A stretch of 64,000 bases of DNA from Hydrogenophaga sp. IBVHS2 (GCF_002127215.1 NZ_NFUT01000003.1:248001-312000); one strand, 5' to 3'. Positions 35,946 to 46,155 are shown, counted from the first letter of the stretch. Translations and numbers: made by a program. The notes: generated by a model not told the origin, from the sequence alone.

Positions 35946-37064
35946 ATGACAGAGAAGAAGACCGTCACGTCCCGCCGCGGCATGCTCAAGGGCGCCGCCG
36001 TTGCAGCCGGTGCCATGTCGGTGCCGATGGTGGCCAGTGCTCAGACCACGACCCTGCGCTTCCAGTCGACCTGGCCCTCGAAGGACATCTTCCACGAGTA
36101 CGCCAACGACTTCGCCAAGAAGGTGAACGACATGGCCGGTGGCCGCCTCAAGATCGAGGTGCTGCCCTCCGGTTCCGTGGTGCCGGCCTTCCAGCTGCTT
36201 GAAGCCGTGAACAAAGGCACCCTGGACGGTGGCCACGGCGTGATCGCCTACCACTACGGCAAGAACTCCGCCCTGGCCCTGTGGGGTTCGGGCCCGGCCT
36301 TCGGCATGGACCCCAACATGGTCCTGGCCTGGCACAACTACGGCGGCGGCAAGGAGCTGGTGGCCGAGATCTACAAGTCCCTGAACATGGACGTGGTGTC
36401 CTTCCTGTACGGCCCGATGCCCACCCAGCCGCTGGGCTGGTTCAAGAAGCCGGTGGCCAAGGTCGAGGACATGAAGGGCCTGAAGTTCCGCACCGTGGGC
36501 CTGGCGGTCGATGTGTTCACCGAGATGGGCACTGCCGTGAACCCGCTGCCCGGTGGCGAGATCGTCCCCGCCCTGGACCGTGGCCTGATCGATGCCGCCG
36601 AGTTCAACAACGCGTCGTCCGACCGCCTGCTGGGCTTCCCCGATGTGGTGAAGAACTGCATGCTGCAGAGCTTCCACCAGTCCGGCGAGCAGTTCGAGAT
36701 CCTGTTCAACGGCGCCAAGTACAACGCCCTGAACGCCGAGCTCAAGGCCATCATCGACTACGCCGTGCAGGCCGCCAGCGCCGACATGTCGTGGAAAGCC
36801 ATCCAGCGCAACTCGCAGGACTACATCGAGCTGAAGAAGCAGGGTGTGAAGTTCTACAAGACCCCGGACGCCATCCTGCGCGCCCAGCTGGCTGCCTGGG
36901 ACAAGACCATCGCCAAGAAGGCCGCCGAGAACCCGCTGTTCAAGAAGGTGCTGGATTCCCAGCGCGCCTTCGCCCAGCGTGCCGGCCAGTGGCAGAACGA
37001 CTACATGGTCGACTTCAAGATGGCCTACAACCACTACTTCGGCCGCAACGCCAAGAAGAGCTGA
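35946..37064 (+). CDS. TRAP transporter substrate-binding protein, Tat-exported (DctP family)
   Basis: A 372-residue periplasmic protein. Its twin-arginine signal is SRRGML at residues 9-14 followed by a hydrophobic Ala-rich stretch ending VASAQ. The mature start TTLRFQSTWPSKDIFHEYAN and the region MKGLKFRTVGLAVDVFTEMG match DctP-family receptors; the Arg in the KFRTVG loop normally binds the substrate carboxylate. Tat-exported TRAP receptors of this kind are known for 2-oxoacids and related organic acids. GGAGA before ATG 35946 decides the start. Codon use is strongly biased (few rare codons), as in highly expressed genes. Confidence 0.93.
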   Translation: MTEKKTVTSRRGMLKGAAVAAGAMSVPMVASAQTTTLRFQSTWPSKDIFHEYANDFAKKVNDMAGGRLKIEVLPSGSVVPAFQLLEAVNKGTLDGGHGVIAYHYGKNSALALWGSGPAFGMDPNMVLAWHNYGGGKELVAEIYKSLNMDVVSFLYGPMPTQPLGWFKKPVAKVEDMKGLKFRTVGLAVDVFTEMGTAVNPLPGGEIVPALDRGLIDAAEFNNASSDRLLGFPDVVKNCMLQSFHQSGEQFEILFNGAKYNALNAELKAIIDYAVQAASADMSWKAIQRNSQDYIELKKQGVKFYKTPDAILRAQLAAWDKTIAKKAAENPLFKKVLDSQRAFAQRAGQWQNDYMVDFKMAYNHYFGRNAKKS

Positions 37065-37080
37065 TCGTTCGTGGATCGCA

Positions 37081-37109
37081 AAGGGCGCCTGCGGGCGCCC
37101 TTTTCTCTT
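37081..37109 (+). terminator. Intrinsic terminator between TRAP receptor and permease genes
   Basis: A perfect 9-bp stem AAGGGCGCC / GGCGCCCTT with a 4-base loop (37081-37102) is followed by TTCTCTTT. Its place inside the operon suggests partial termination, so the binding protein would be made in excess over the permeases. Confidence 0.8.
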
Positions 37110-37121
37110 TCGGAAGCTGAC

Positions 37122-37742
37122 ATGCAAAAACTATTACTCACGGTGGATCGGCTGTCGACTTGGTTCGGCAAGATCTGCGCCTGGACCGTCGTTGGTCTCA
37201 CCCTCCTCATCACCTGGGAGGTCTTCTCCCGGTACGTGCTCAACAACCCGCATGCCTGGGTGCTGGATGCCCAGATCATGCTGTACGGCGTGCTGTTCAT
37301 GACCGCCGGCGCCTACACCCTGGCCAAGAGCGGCCACGTGCGCGGCGACGTGCTCTACGGCTTCTTCCAGCCGCGCACCCAGGCCTGGGTCGACCTGATC
37401 CTCTACATCGTCTTCTTCCTGCCCGGCATCATCGCACTGACCTATGCCGGCTGGTTCTTCTTCCAGGATTCCCTGGCCATCAAGGAACAGACCTTCAACG
37501 CCGACCCGCTGCCGGTCTACCCGTTCAAGTTCGTGGTGCCCCTGGCCGGCGCCTTCCTGCTGCTGCAGGGCATCGTGGAAATCATCCGTTGCGTCATCTG
37601 CATCAAGACCGGCGAGTGGCCCTCGCGCGAGGAGGATGTGGAAGAAGTCGACGTGGACAAACTCAAGCAGATGGTGAACGTGAACGACGCCGACATTGAA
37701 GCGCTGGACCAGCTGGCCCCGGCCAAGAAAGGTGGCCAGTGA
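37122..37742 (+). CDS. TRAP transporter small permease (DctQ)
   Basis: A 206-residue membrane protein with four helices: WTVVGLTLLITWEVFSRYVL, AQIMLYGVLFMTAGAYTLAK, LILYIVFFLPGIIALTYAGW and FVVPLAGAFLLLQGIVEIIR. WEVFSRYVLNNPHAW is the DctQ hallmark. The C-terminal tail is acidic (EEDVEEVDVDKLKQ) and longer than usual. It pairs with the large permease in sodium-driven uptake of the ligand held by the receptor. The ATG at 37122 has a GGAAG site. Its stop overlaps the DctM start (TGATG). Confidence 0.9.
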   Translation: MQKLLLTVDRLSTWFGKICAWTVVGLTLLITWEVFSRYVLNNPHAWVLDAQIMLYGVLFMTAGAYTLAKSGHVRGDVLYGFFQPRTQAWVDLILYIVFFLPGIIALTYAGWFFFQDSLAIKEQTFNADPLPVYPFKFVVPLAGAFLLLQGIVEIIRCVICIKTGEWPSREEDVEEVDVDKLKQMVNVNDADIEALDQLAPAKKGGQ

Positions 37743-39727
37743 TGAAGATCCGCAAGGAACTCTGGTTCGGCTTCTCGCTGATGGGGCTGATCATTGCAGC
37801 CGCCCTGACCATGGTCTTCAGCGTGGAGACCATGACCAACGGCCACTACGGCCTGCTGATGCTCTCGCTGGTGGTCGTGGCCATCATGCTGGGCTTCCCG
37901 ACCGCCTTCACCCTGATGGGCATGGGCATGATGTTCGCGTTCTTCGCCTACCACTCGGGCGACCAGACCGCGGCCGGCGCCATGAAGCAGACGCTGGACC
38001 TGATGGTGCAGCGCGCCTTCTCGGTGATGGGCAACGACGTGCTCATCTCGATCCCGCTGTTCGTGTTCATGGGTTACCTGGTCGAACGCGCCAACCTGAT
38101 CGAGAAGCTGTTCCACAGCCTGCACCTGTCGCTGGCCCGTCTGCCCGGCTCGCTGGGCGTGGCCACGCTGGTGACCTGTGCCGTGTTCGCCACCGCCACC
38201 GGCATCGTGGGCGCCGTGGTGACGCTCATGGGCCTGCTGGCCCTGCCGCAGATGCTCAAGAACGGCTACGACGTGCGCCTGTCGGCCGGTGCCATCACCG
38301 CCGGCGGCTGCCTGGGCATCCTGATCCCGCCGTCGGTGCTGCTGATCGTCTATGGCGCCACCGCCGGCGTGTCGGTGGTGCAGCTGTACGCCGGCGCCTT
38401 CTTCCCCGGTCTGATGCTGGCGGGTCTGTACATCGCCTACTTCATCATCATGGCCAAGATCAAGCCGGCCTGGGCACCTGCACTCACCGCCGAACAGCGC
38501 ATGGTGCCGCTGCCGCCGCAGCTCAAGGCCATCGGCGCCACCAGCGACGGCTGGGCGCTGGGCAACCTGATCAAGGCACTCAAGGGCCGCAACAACCAGA
38601 ACGTGTCGACCAAGTACCTGCTGGGCCAGCTGGCCATCGTGCTGGCACCGGCCGTGCTGTTCGCTGCCGTGTCCTACGCCAGCTACCTGAACGCCACCAC
38701 CGTGGTGGTGGAAGAGACCTACACCGAGCTGCAGGCCATGGGTTCGGGTTCGAGCACCGAGGCCAGCGGCGAGGACGAAGGGGGTCTGGCCGAGCCGGAA
38801 GGTGTGTCGGAGCCGGAAGGCGCTGACGACGGCGTGGCCCTGCCCCCGGGTGCCGAAGACGACAAGGCCCAGGCCGAGGAAGCCGCAGCACCGGCCGCTG
38901 CCGATGCAGTGGCGCTCCCGCCGGGTGCCGGTGGTGCGGCTGCCGAGGGCGCTGCCGCAGGTGCCACCACCAAGCCGGCGTCCACCGGCTTCTGGATCGG
39001 GTTCGGTGTCGGCGCGCTGGCGCTGGTGGCGTTCTACTGCATCCTCAGCCATGCCCGGCTGGAGATCTTCAAGATGCTGCTCTCCAGCTTCTTCCCGCTG
39101 CTGGTGCTCATCCTGGCGGTGCTGGGCTCGATCGTGTTCGGTCTGGCCACGCCCACCGAGGCAGCGGCCGTGGGCGCGTTCGGCGGCTTCATCCTGGCCG
39201 CTGCCTACCGGCAGCTGACCTTCAACGTGGTCAAGGAAAGCGTGTTCCTCACCGCCAAGACCAGCGCCATGGTGTGCTGGCTGTTCGTCGGCTCGGCCAT
39301 CTTCTCGGCAGCGTTCGCCCTGCTGGGCGGCCAGGAGCTGGTGGAGCAGTGGGTGCTGTCGATGAACCTGTCGAAGACCGAGTTCCTGATCATGTCGCAG
39401 GTGCTGATCTTCATCCTGGGCTGGCCGCTGGAGTGGACCGAGATCATCGTGATCTTCATGCCCATCTTCATCCCGCTGCTGGACAACTTCGGGGTCGACC
39501 CGCTGTTCTTCGGCCTGCTGGTGGCCCTGAACCTGCAGACCGCCTTCCTGAGCCCGCCGGTGGCCATGAGCGCGTTCTACCTCAAGGGCGTGGCACCGAA
39601 GCATGTGACGCTGAACCAGATCTTCGCCGGCATGCTGCCGTTCATGGGGATCCAGATCATCGCCATCATCCTGCTCTACCAGTTCCCGGCGATCGGCATG
39701 TGGCTGCCGGAGGTGCTGTACCGGTAA
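37742..39727 (+). CDS. TRAP transporter large permease (DctM) with long acidic Ala/Pro/Gly insert
   Basis: A 661-residue permease, about 200 residues longer than a typical DctM. Conserved parts include VSIPLFVFMGYLVERANLIE-like sequence near 105, FATATGIVGAVVTLMGLLAL, GGCLGILIPPSVLLIVYGAT and, in the second half, ILGWPLEWTEIIVIFMPIFI. Between about residues 320 and 412 there is a low-complexity insert rich in Glu, Ala, Pro and Gly with the near-repeat VALPPGA appearing twice, then an extra hydrophobic segment. The two halves would form the elevator transporter with the DctQ subunit. The insert probably forms a soluble loop of unknown role. A terminator follows. Confidence 0.9.
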   Translation: MKIRKELWFGFSLMGLIIAAALTMVFSVETMTNGHYGLLMLSLVVVAIMLGFPTAFTLMGMGMMFAFFAYHSGDQTAAGAMKQTLDLMVQRAFSVMGNDVLISIPLFVFMGYLVERANLIEKLFHSLHLSLARLPGSLGVATLVTCAVFATATGIVGAVVTLMGLLALPQMLKNGYDVRLSAGAITAGGCLGILIPPSVLLIVYGATAGVSVVQLYAGAFFPGLMLAGLYIAYFIIMAKIKPAWAPALTAEQRMVPLPPQLKAIGATSDGWALGNLIKALKGRNNQNVSTKYLLGQLAIVLAPAVLFAAVSYASYLNATTVVVEETYTELQAMGSGSSTEASGEDEGGLAEPEGVSEPEGADDGVALPPGAEDDKAQAEEAAAPAAADAVALPPGAGGAAAEGAAAGATTKPASTGFWIGFGVGALALVAFYCILSHARLEIFKMLLSSFFPLLVLILAVLGSIVFGLATPTEAAAVGAFGGFILAAAYRQLTFNVVKESVFLTAKTSAMVCWLFVGSAIFSAAFALLGGQELVEQWVLSMNLSKTEFLIMSQVLIFILGWPLEWTEIIVIFMPIFIPLLDNFGVDPLFFGLLVALNLQTAFLSPPVAMSAFYLKGVAPKHVTLNQIFAGMLPFMGIQIIAIILLYQFPAIGMWLPEVLYR

Positions 39728-39752
39728 GCCGGAGACAGTTCCTCATTCCTCC

Positions 39753-39777
39753 AGGGGCGCGAAAGCGCCCCTTTTTC
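39753..39777 (+). terminator. Intrinsic terminator of the TRAP operon
   Basis: An 8-bp stem AGGGGCGC / GCGCCCCT with a GAAA tetraloop is followed by TTTTC. It ends the dctPQM unit, 25 bases after the dctM stop. Confidence 0.88.
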
Positions 39778-39819
39778 ATGGTCGGTCCGGATGGTCGATT
39801 CCGACGAATGGGGTTACCA

Positions 39820-39841
39820 TTGACGTTTACGTTAACGTCAA
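39820..39841. promoter_or_regulatory. LiuR-like (MerR-family) operator dyad before ppk2-icmF
   Basis: TTGACGTT-TACGTT-AACGTCAA is a 22-base dyad with perfect 8-base arms, 16 bases before the PPK2 start. The arms and the inner ACGT steps resemble sites I recall for LiuR-type MerR regulators of branched-chain acyl-CoA catabolism. That fits the acyl-CoA mutase gene downstream. No MerR gene is in the window. Confidence 0.5.
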
Positions 39842-39857
39842 TCCAGCTGCCACGTCC

Positions 39858-40736
39858 ATGCCCAACGCCGCCGACGTCCGCCTGCCCTTCCCCACTGCCG
39901 CCATAGAGGCCGCCAAGGGCAGTGCCTGGGCCGCATGGCAGATCGACACCGGCCTGCGCAAGCCGGTGGACCTGAAGGCGCTCGATCCTTCGGCCAAGCC
40001 CTTCTCCAGCGGGGACAAGGCCGCCGACAAGACCGCCCTGGAAGCGCTGGCCGGCCAGATCGACACACTGCAGAACCTGTTCCATGCCGACGGCCGCCAC
40101 CGCCTGCTGGTGGTGCTGCAGGGCACCGACACCTCGGGCAAGGACGGCACGGTGCGCAGCGTGTTCGCGCGCACCAGCCCGCTGGGTGTGCACACCGTGG
40201 GCTGGAAGGCCCCGACCGAGCTTGAACGCGCCCACGACTACCTCTGGCGCATCCACCAGCGCATGCCGGGCAACGGCGAGATCATGGTGTTCAACCGCAG
40301 CCACTACGAGGACGTGCTGGTGCCAGTGGTGGAGGGCTGGATCGATGCCGACATGCAGCAGCGCCGCTTCCGCCACATCAACGATTTCGAGCGCCTGCTG
40401 GCCGAGACCGGCACCGTGATCCTCAAGTTCATGCTGCACATCGACCGCGACGAACAGCGCCAGCGCCTGCAGGACCGCATCGACGACCCGCAGAAGCACT
40501 GGAAATTCAGCCGTGGCGACCTCGACGCCCGCCTGAAATGGGACCACTACCAGCAGGCCTACGGCCAGTTGCTGGCCGCCACCAGCACGCCCTGGGCACC
40601 CTGGACCGTGGTGCCGGCCAACTCCAAGACGCACCGCAACCTGATGATCGCCACCCTGGTGCGCGACTGCCTGCGTGCCCTGGACTTGCGCTTTCCGCCC
40701 GAAGACCCCACGCTGCATGGCCTGCGCGTGACCTGA
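39858..40736 (+). CDS. Polyphosphate kinase 2 family protein (polyphosphate:nucleotide phosphotransferase)
   Basis: A 292-residue single-domain PPK2. The Walker A motif is [10 protein letters not shown] (residues 89-98), [19 protein letters not shown] carries Walker B/lid residues and [20 protein letters not shown] is the C-terminal helix. Such enzymes use polyphosphate to phosphorylate NMPs or NDPs; the class (I, II or III) cannot be fixed by eye. The start has a poor ribosome site. It is followed 46 bases later by icmF and shares its upstream dyad, so co-regulation with acyl-CoA mutase is likely. Confidence 0.9.
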   Translation: MPNAADVRLPFPTAAIEAAKGSAWAAWQIDTGLRKPVDLKALDPSAKPFSSGDKAADKTALEALAGQIDTLQNLFHADGRHRLLVVLQGTDTSGKDGTVRSVFARTSPLGVHTVGWKAPTELERAHDYLWRIHQRMPGNGEIMVFNRSHYEDVLVPVVEGWIDADMQQRRFRHINDFERLLAETGTVILKFMLHIDRDEQRQRLQDRIDDPQKHWKFSRGDLDARLKWDHYQQAYGQLLAATSTPWAPWTVVPANSKTHRNLMIATLVRDCLRALDLRFPPEDPTLHGLRVT

Positions 40737-40782
40737 GCCGCCTCACCGACCTGACCCGATCCCCCGAGAAGAGAGAGACACC

Positions 40783-43700
40783 ATGACCCAGCTTTCCGCC
40801 GACTACCAGGCCCTGGCCAACTACCGGCCGACCCACAAGGTGCGCTTCGTCACCGCTGCCAGCCTGTTCGACGGGCACGACGCGGCCATCAACATCATGC
40901 GGCGCATCCTGCAAGGCATGGGGGCCGAGGTGATCCACCTGGGTCACAACCGCAGCGTGGACGAGGTGGTGACCGCCGCCCTGCAGGAAGACGTGCAGGG
41001 CATCGCGATCAGCTCCTACCAGGGCGGCCATGTGGAGTACTTCAAGTACATGGTCGACCTGCTGCGCCAGCGCGGCGGCTCGCACATCCAGGTGTTCGGC
41101 GGCGGCGGCGGCGTGATCGTGCCGGCCGAGATCAAGGAGCTGCAGGACTACGGCGTGGCCCGCATCTACAGCCCGGAAGACGGCCAGCGCATGGGCCTGC
41201 AAGGCATGATCGGCGAGATGGTCATGCGCTGCGACCAGGACCTCACGCCGCACGCCCCCAAGGACCTGAGCGCCATCACCGGCCATGGCGAGATGAACTG
41301 GCGCGCCCTGGCCCAGCTCATCACCGCGCTGGAGAACGGCAGCGCCGACAGCGCCCTGGTGGCCTCGGTGCGCCAGGCCGCCGCCGCGCGCCAGGTGCCG
41401 GTGCTGGGCATCACCGGCACCGGAGGTGCCGGCAAATCCAGCCTGACCGACGAACTCATCCGCCGCCTGCGCCTGGACCAGAACGACGCCCTGCGCGTGG
41501 CCGTCATCAGCATCGATCCCTCGCGCCGCAAGAGCGGCGGCGCCCTGCTGGGCGACCGCATCCGCATGAACGCCATCAACCCGTGGCAGCAGGGCCCGCG
41601 CGTGTTCATGCGCAGCCTGGCCACGCGCGACTTCGGCAGCGAGATCAGCGCCGCCCTGCCCGACGTGGTGGCCGCCTGCAAGGCCGCCGGCTTCGATCTG
41701 GTGGTGGTGGAAACCTCGGGCATCGGCCAGGGCGATGCCGCCATCGTCCCGCACGTGGACGTGCCCATGTATGTGATGACGCCGGAATTCGGCGCCGCCA
41801 GCCAGCTCGAGAAGATCGACATGCTCGACTTCGCCCAGTTCGTGGCCATCAACAAGTTCGACCGCAAGGGTGCGGCCGATGCGCTGCGCGACGTGGCCAA
41901 GCAGGTGCAGCGCAACCGCGAGGCCTGGGGCACGCCCACCGAGCAGATGCCGGTGTTCGGCACCATGGCCGCCCGCTTCAACGACGACGGCGTGACCGCC
42001 CTCTACCAGGCCCTGCGTGGCCGGCTGGCCGAACTCGGCCTGCCGCTGACCGAGGGCCGGCTGCGGCCGGTGGCGGTGCGCCACAGCACCAACCAGACGC
42101 CCATCGTGCCGGGCGCGCGCACCCGCTACCTGGCCGAGATTGCCGACACGGTGCGCGGCTACAAGCAGCGCGCCCGCCAGCAGGCCAAACTGGCCCGCGA
42201 GATCCAGCAGCTGCGCGCCGCCGCCGAGATGCTGCGCGTCGAGAAGCCCGAGCGCTCGCGCGCGGCCGAGGCCACCATCGACCTGGCCCAGGTGCGTGAA
42301 CTCGACCAGGACCCGGCCGCCCGCAAGCTGCTGCAGCAGTGGCCCGACATGCAGAAGGCGTATGCCGGCGACGAGTACGTGGTGAAGATCCGCGACAAGG
42401 AGATCCGCACCGCGCTCACCACGAAGTCGCTCTCGGGCACCACCATCCGCAAGGTGGCCCTGCCCACCTACGAAGACCACGGCGAACTGCTCAAGTGGCT
42501 GATGCTGGAGAACGTGCCCGGCAGCTTCCCCTACACCGCCGGCACCTTCGCCTTCAAGCGCGAGGGCGAGGACCCGACCCGCATGTTCGCCGGCGAGGGC
42601 GATCCGTTCCGCACCAACCGCCGCTTCAAGCTGCTGTCCGAAGGCATGCCGGCCAAGCGCCTGTCCACCGCCTTCGACTCGGTCACCCTCTACGGCAACG
42701 ACCCCGACCTGCGCCCGGACATCTACGGCAAGATCGGCAACTCCGGCGTGAGCATCGCCACGCTGGACGACATGAAGGTGCTCTACAGCGGCTTCGACCT
42801 CTGCCACCCGGCCACCTCGGTGTCCATGACCATCAACGGCCCGGCGCCCAGCATCCTGGCGATGTTCATGAACACCGCGATCGACCAGAACCTGGAGAAG
42901 TTCGAAGCCGAGAACGGCCGCGCGCCCACCGACACCGAAGCCGCCAAGATCCGCGAATGGGTGCTGGCCAACGTGCGCGGCACGGTGCAGGCCGACATCC
43001 TCAAGGAAGACCAGGGCCAGAACACCTGCATCTTCAGCACCGAGTTCAGCCTGAAGGTGATGGGCGACATCGCCGAGTACTTCGTGCACCACGACGTGCG
43101 CAACTTCTACTCGGTCTCCATCAGCGGCTACCACATCGCCGAGGCCGGGGCCAACCCGATCAGCCAGCTGGCCTTCACGCTCTCGAACGGCTTCACCTTC
43201 GTCGAGGCCTACCTGGCCCGGGGCATGCACATCGACGACTTCGCGCCCAACCTCTCCTTCTTCTTCAGCAACGGCATGGACCCGGAGTACACCGTGATGG
43301 GCCGCGTGGCGCGCCGCATCTGGGCGGTGGCCATGCGCGAGAAGTACGGTGCCAACGAGCGCAGCCAGAAGCTCAAGTACCACATCCAGACCTCGGGCCG
43401 CAGCCTGCATGCGCAGGAGATCCAGTTCAACGACATCCGCACCACGCTGCAGGCGCTGATCGCCATCTACGACAACTGCAACAGCCTGCACACCAACGCC
43501 TTCGACGAGGCCATCACCACCCCGACCGAAGAGTCGGTGCGTCGGGCCATGGCCATCCAGCTCATCATCAACCGCGAATGGGGACTGGCCAAGAACGAGA
43601 ACCCGAACCAGGGCGCCTTCATCATCGACGAGCTCACCGAGCTGGTGGAAGAAGCGGTGCTGGCCGAGTTCGAGAAGATCGCCGAGCGCGGCGGCGTGCT

Positions 43701-44076
43701 GGGCGCCATGGAGACCGGCTACCAGCGCGGCCGCATCCAGGACGAGTCGATGCACTACGAGATGCTCAAGCACACCGGCGAGCTGCCCATCATCGGCGTC
43801 AACACCTTCCGCAACCCGCACGGCGATGCCATCCCGGAGAAGCTGGAACTCGCCCGCTCGACCGAAGAGGAAAAGCAGAGCCAGCTCCAGCGGCTGGCCG
43901 ACTTCCACACCCGCCACGCCGGCGAGGCCCCGGCCATGCTGCAGCGCCTGAAACAGGCGGTGATCGACAACACCAACGTGTTCGAGGTGCTGATGGACGC
44001 GGTGCGGGTGTGTTCGCTGGGCCAGATCACCAGCGCCCTCTTCGAGGTGGGCGGTCAGTACCGCCGCAACATGTGA
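40783..44076 (+). CDS. icmF: Fused isobutyryl-CoA mutase with GTPase chaperone (IcmF)
   Basis: A 1097-residue protein. The B12-binding domain is N-terminal ([20 protein letters not shown], His32 as lower ligand, and [10 protein letters not shown]). A MeaB-like GTPase follows with P-loop [12 protein letters not shown] at 209-220 and [20 protein letters not shown]. The TIM-barrel mutase comes last ([40 protein letters not shown]). This order, with the GTPase between, is diagnostic of IcmF rather than methylmalonyl-CoA mutase. It interconverts isobutyryl- and butyryl-CoA (some forms act on pivalyl- or isovaleryl-CoA) with coenzyme B12. GAGAGAGAC precedes the ATG. The stop overlaps the next gene's GTG. 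Confidence 0.95.
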   Translation: MTQLSADYQALANYRPTHKVRFVTAASLFDGHDAAINIMRRILQGMGAEVIHLGHNRSVDEVVTAALQEDVQGIAISSYQGGHVEYFKYMVDLLRQRGGSHIQVFGGGGGVIVPAEIKELQDYGVARIYSPEDGQRMGLQGMIGEMVMRCDQDLTPHAPKDLSAITGHGEMNWRALAQLITALENGSADSALVASVRQAAAARQVPVLGITGTGGAGKSSLTDELIRRLRLDQNDALRVAVISIDPSRRKSGGALLGDRIRMNAINPWQQGPRVFMRSLATRDFGSEISAALPDVVAACKAAGFDLVVVETSGIGQGDAAIVPHVDVPMYVMTPEFGAASQLEKIDMLDFAQFVAINKFDRKGAADALRDVAKQVQRNREAWGTPTEQMPVFGTMAARFNDDGVTALYQALRGRLAELGLPLTEGRLRPVAVRHSTNQTPIVPGARTRYLAEIADTVRGYKQRARQQAKLAREIQQLRAAAEMLRVEKPERSRAAEATIDLAQVRELDQDPAARKLLQQWPDMQKAYAGDEYVVKIRDKEIRTALTTKSLSGTTIRKVALPTYEDHGELLKWLMLENVPGSFPYTAGTFAFKREGEDPTRMFAGEGDPFRTNRRFKLLSEGMPAKRLSTAFDSVTLYGNDPDLRPDIYGKIGNSGVSIATLDDMKVLYSGFDLCHPATSVSMTINGPAPSILAMFMNTAIDQNLEKFEAENGRAPTDTEAAKIREWVLANVRGTVQADILKEDQGQNTCIFSTEFSLKVMGDIAEYFVHHDVRNFYSVSISGYHIAEAGANPISQLAFTLSNGFTFVEAYLARGMHIDDFAPNLSFFFSNGMDPEYTVMGRVARRIWAVAMREKYGANERSQKLKYHIQTSGRSLHAQEIQFNDIRTTLQALIAIYDNCNSLHTNAFDEAITTPTEESVRRAMAIQLIINREWGLAKNENPNQGAFIIDELTELVEEAVLAEFEKIAERGGVLGAMETGYQRGRIQDESMHYEMLKHTGELPIIGVNTFRNPHGDAIPEKLELARSTEEEKQSQLQRLADFHTRHAGEAPAMLQRLKQAVIDNTNVFEVLMDAVRVCSLGQITSALFEVGGQYRRNM

Positions 44077-45026
44077 AGCCGTCCGGCCCGCCGCCCTGTG
44101 TGCTGCTCAACCCGCACGCCCAGGGGGGTCGGGTGGCGCGTCTGTGGCCGGTGCTGCAACGGGTGCTGCCGGCCCTCGACCCGCAGGCCAGCCTGCGGTC
44201 GCTCGACACCCCGGCCGAAGCCGCCCGGGTGATCGGCGCATTGCCGGCCGGCACGCGGGTGGTGGCCGTGGGGGGCGACGGCACGCTGCACCGCTGGCTG
44301 CCCGCCCTGATGACCGCACAGGCCGAGCTGGCGGTGGTGCCCATGGGCAACGGCAACGATGTGGCCCGCGCCCTGGGCCTGGTGCCGCTGCGCACGGCGG
44401 AATGGGTGAGCGGCTCCACCGACACGCTGGTGCGCCGGCTGGCCCACGCGCTGCGGGCGCCAGCGCGGCCGATCGACCTGGGCCGGGTGGAATGGACCGA
44501 CGCCGACGGACAGCCGCAAGTGCGGCCCTTCATCTCCAGCCTGACGGTGGGCTTTGATTCGGCCGTGGTGCGCCGCACGCTGGATGTGCCCTCGGGCCTG
44601 CGCGGACTGCCGCGCTACCTGTGGGCCACGCTGGGCGAACTGGTGCACCTGCGCAACTGGTCCTTGACGGTGACGGCCGACGGCAGTGCGGTGCACCAGG
44701 GCCCTGCCCTCATGGCCTCCAGCCTGAACACGCCCACCTTCGGCGCCGGCATGCCGGCCGCGCCCGATGCCCGCATCGACGACGGCCAGCTCGATCTGCT
44801 GCTGGCGGGCCGCTTCGGGCGGCTGGGCGCCCTGGGCATGCTGCCGCGGCTGCTGACCGGCACCCACCGGGGCCATGCCCGGGTGCAGATGCTGAGGTAC
44901 CGCGAACTCGCCATCAGCAGCCCCGCCCCGGTGCCGGTGGCCGCCGATGGCGAATGGCTGGGCCGCACCGCCCGGCTGCGGGTGGTGGTGCAGCCGGCTG
45001 CGTTGCAGGCGGTGCGCCAGGGCTGA
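44073..45026 (+). CDS. Diacylglycerol kinase-like lipid kinase (YegS/BmrU/LCB5 family)
   Basis: A 317-residue protein from a GTG that overlaps the icmF stop (GTGA). The nucleotide loop [12 protein letters not shown] and [12 protein letters not shown] are the catalytic-domain hallmarks, and [20 protein letters not shown] then GQLDLLL is the conserved C-terminal sandwich. The N-terminal [20 protein letters not shown] has the NP-x-GG phosphate loop of the family. It probably phosphorylates a lipid hydroxyl with ATP; the substrate (diacylglycerol, phosphatidylglycerol or other) is unknown. Its coupling to icmF seems positional. Confidence 0.85.
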   Translation: MKPSGPPPCVLLNPHAQGGRVARLWPVLQRVLPALDPQASLRSLDTPAEAARVIGALPAGTRVVAVGGDGTLHRWLPALMTAQAELAVVPMGNGNDVARALGLVPLRTAEWVSGSTDTLVRRLAHALRAPARPIDLGRVEWTDADGQPQVRPFISSLTVGFDSAVVRRTLDVPSGLRGLPRYLWATLGELVHLRNWSLTVTADGSAVHQGPALMASSLNTPTFGAGMPAAPDARIDDGQLDLLLAGRFGRLGALGMLPRLLTGTHRGHARVQMLRYRELAISSPAPVPVAADGEWLGRTARLRVVVQPAALQAVRQG

Positions 45027-45027
45027 G

Positions 45028-46155
45028 TCAGGCCGGCACCAGGCGGTCCGGATCGATCGGCAGGTTGAGCAGCAGGTTCTGCGGCTTGAGCTTGAGCAGG
45101 CCATCGGCATTCATGGCCAGACCCAGGTAGATCGGCCGGCCTCGCAGGCCTTCGGCCAGGTCCTCGCGCAGCGGCGCATCGGCGGGCAGCTGCAGCCGGA
45201 ACAGGCTGATCAGCCGCTGCTGCCGCGCCTCGTCCACCGGCCGGCCTTCGTACAGGTCGTTGAGCAGCGCAGTGGATTCGGCATCCAGCCCCAGGTGCCA
45301 GCGCCAGGCCGGATCGTCCACCCGGGCCTCGGGCGTCACCGTGGCCGTCAGGCCGTGCACGTGGGACAGCCAGCGCTCCAGCACCCGGGCCAGGGCCTTC
45401 AGGCCGGACTGGCTGCGGGTCATGGTGAGCGTGAGTCCATGCGAGAGGTGCTGCTGCACCTCGTGGGTGGCGTCCAGCACGAAGGGGTGGTGGTCGTTGA
45501 CCGCGCGGCTGGCCAGGTAGGCGGCGGCGTTGCCGTCGTCCAGCACCCGCACCTGGGCCTGGGGCACGCTGGCGCCGGCCTGCCGCAGCAGGCTGCCGAT
45601 GCTGCCCAGGCCGCCGGTCTCGTTCAGGCGGTCCAGCGTGTCGGCATCGCCCAGCAGCACGCGGCCGTCCTGCACCCGCACCCGTTGCCGGCGGAACAGC
45701 AGCTCGGCGGCACGCCACTGCCAGGCGTCGTCCACCGTCTCCAGGGCACGACCGGCAATGGCCTGCACCAGCAGGTCCAGGAACAGCGGCGGCAGCTGGA
45801 TGGCCCCGCTGCGGAAGAAGCTGCACCACGCCGCCTCCAGCGTGCCGGCGCCCTGCACCGCGTCGCGCAGGGCCAGGAAGAGGCGGTAGTTGTCGCGCAC
45901 ATCGGGGTCGCGCAGGGCCTGGATCTGCCCCGGCAGCACGCTGCGCAGCGGGTCGAGCAGCAGGGCCTCGTGCAGCCCCTGTTCGGCCACGCACGACTCC
46001 TCCACCAAGGCCAGCTCGGGCCGCTGCAGCCAGACCCGCCAGTAATCCGGCGTGGGCACGCAGTGGCCGCGCGCATCGCGGCCCAGGGCGGACAGGCCGC
46101 AGCCGGGCCAGAGGAGGGCAGCGGACGAAGTGGGGGAGGCGGGGGCAGAGGTCAC
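45028..46155 (-). CDS. DUF6352-family protein of unknown function
   Basis: About 375 residues. The conserved N-terminal segment is LLWPGCGLSALGRDARGHCV followed by TPDYWRVWLQRPELALVEES, which I recall from DUF6352 proteins of Burkholderiales. The middle is helical (DNYRLFLALRDAVQGAGTLE, LDLLVQAIAGRALETVDDAW) and NDHHPFVLDATHEVQQHL follows. No catalytic motif, signal or membrane helix is seen. The start is uncertain: a GTG at 46155 (VTSAPASPTSSAAL) keeps the gap to the divergent arginase, and a longer frame to 46251 has low-complexity sequence. It is convergent with the lipid kinase gene, only one base away. Confidence 0.65.
   Translation of the reverse strand: MTSAPASPTSSAALLWPGCGLSALGRDARGHCVPTPDYWRVWLQRPELALVEESCVAEQGLHEALLLDPLRSVLPGQIQALRDPDVRDNYRLFLALRDAVQGAGTLEAAWCSFFRSGAIQLPPLFLDLLVQAIAGRALETVDDAWQWRAAELLFRRQRVRVQDGRVLLGDADTLDRLNETGGLGSIGSLLRQAGASVPQAQVRVLDDGNAAAYLASRAVNDHHPFVLDATHEVQQHLSHGLTLTMTRSQSGLKALARVLERWLSHVHGLTATVTPEARVDDPAWRWHLGLDAESTALLNDLYEGRPVDEARQQRLISLFRLQLPADAPLREDLAEGLRGRPIYLGLAMNADGLLKLKPQNLLLNLPIDPDRLVPA

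Noticed and set aside
40507-43917. A minus-strand open frame of 1136 codons opposite icmF and ppk2
   Set aside because: Same shadow effect; the composition is rich in His, Val, Gly and Ala with no fold, whereas IcmF on the plus strand is unmistakable.
40783-44076. Calling the B12 mutase methylmalonyl-CoA mutase
   Set aside because: The GTPase lies between the B12 domain and the mutase core in one chain, the IcmF order.
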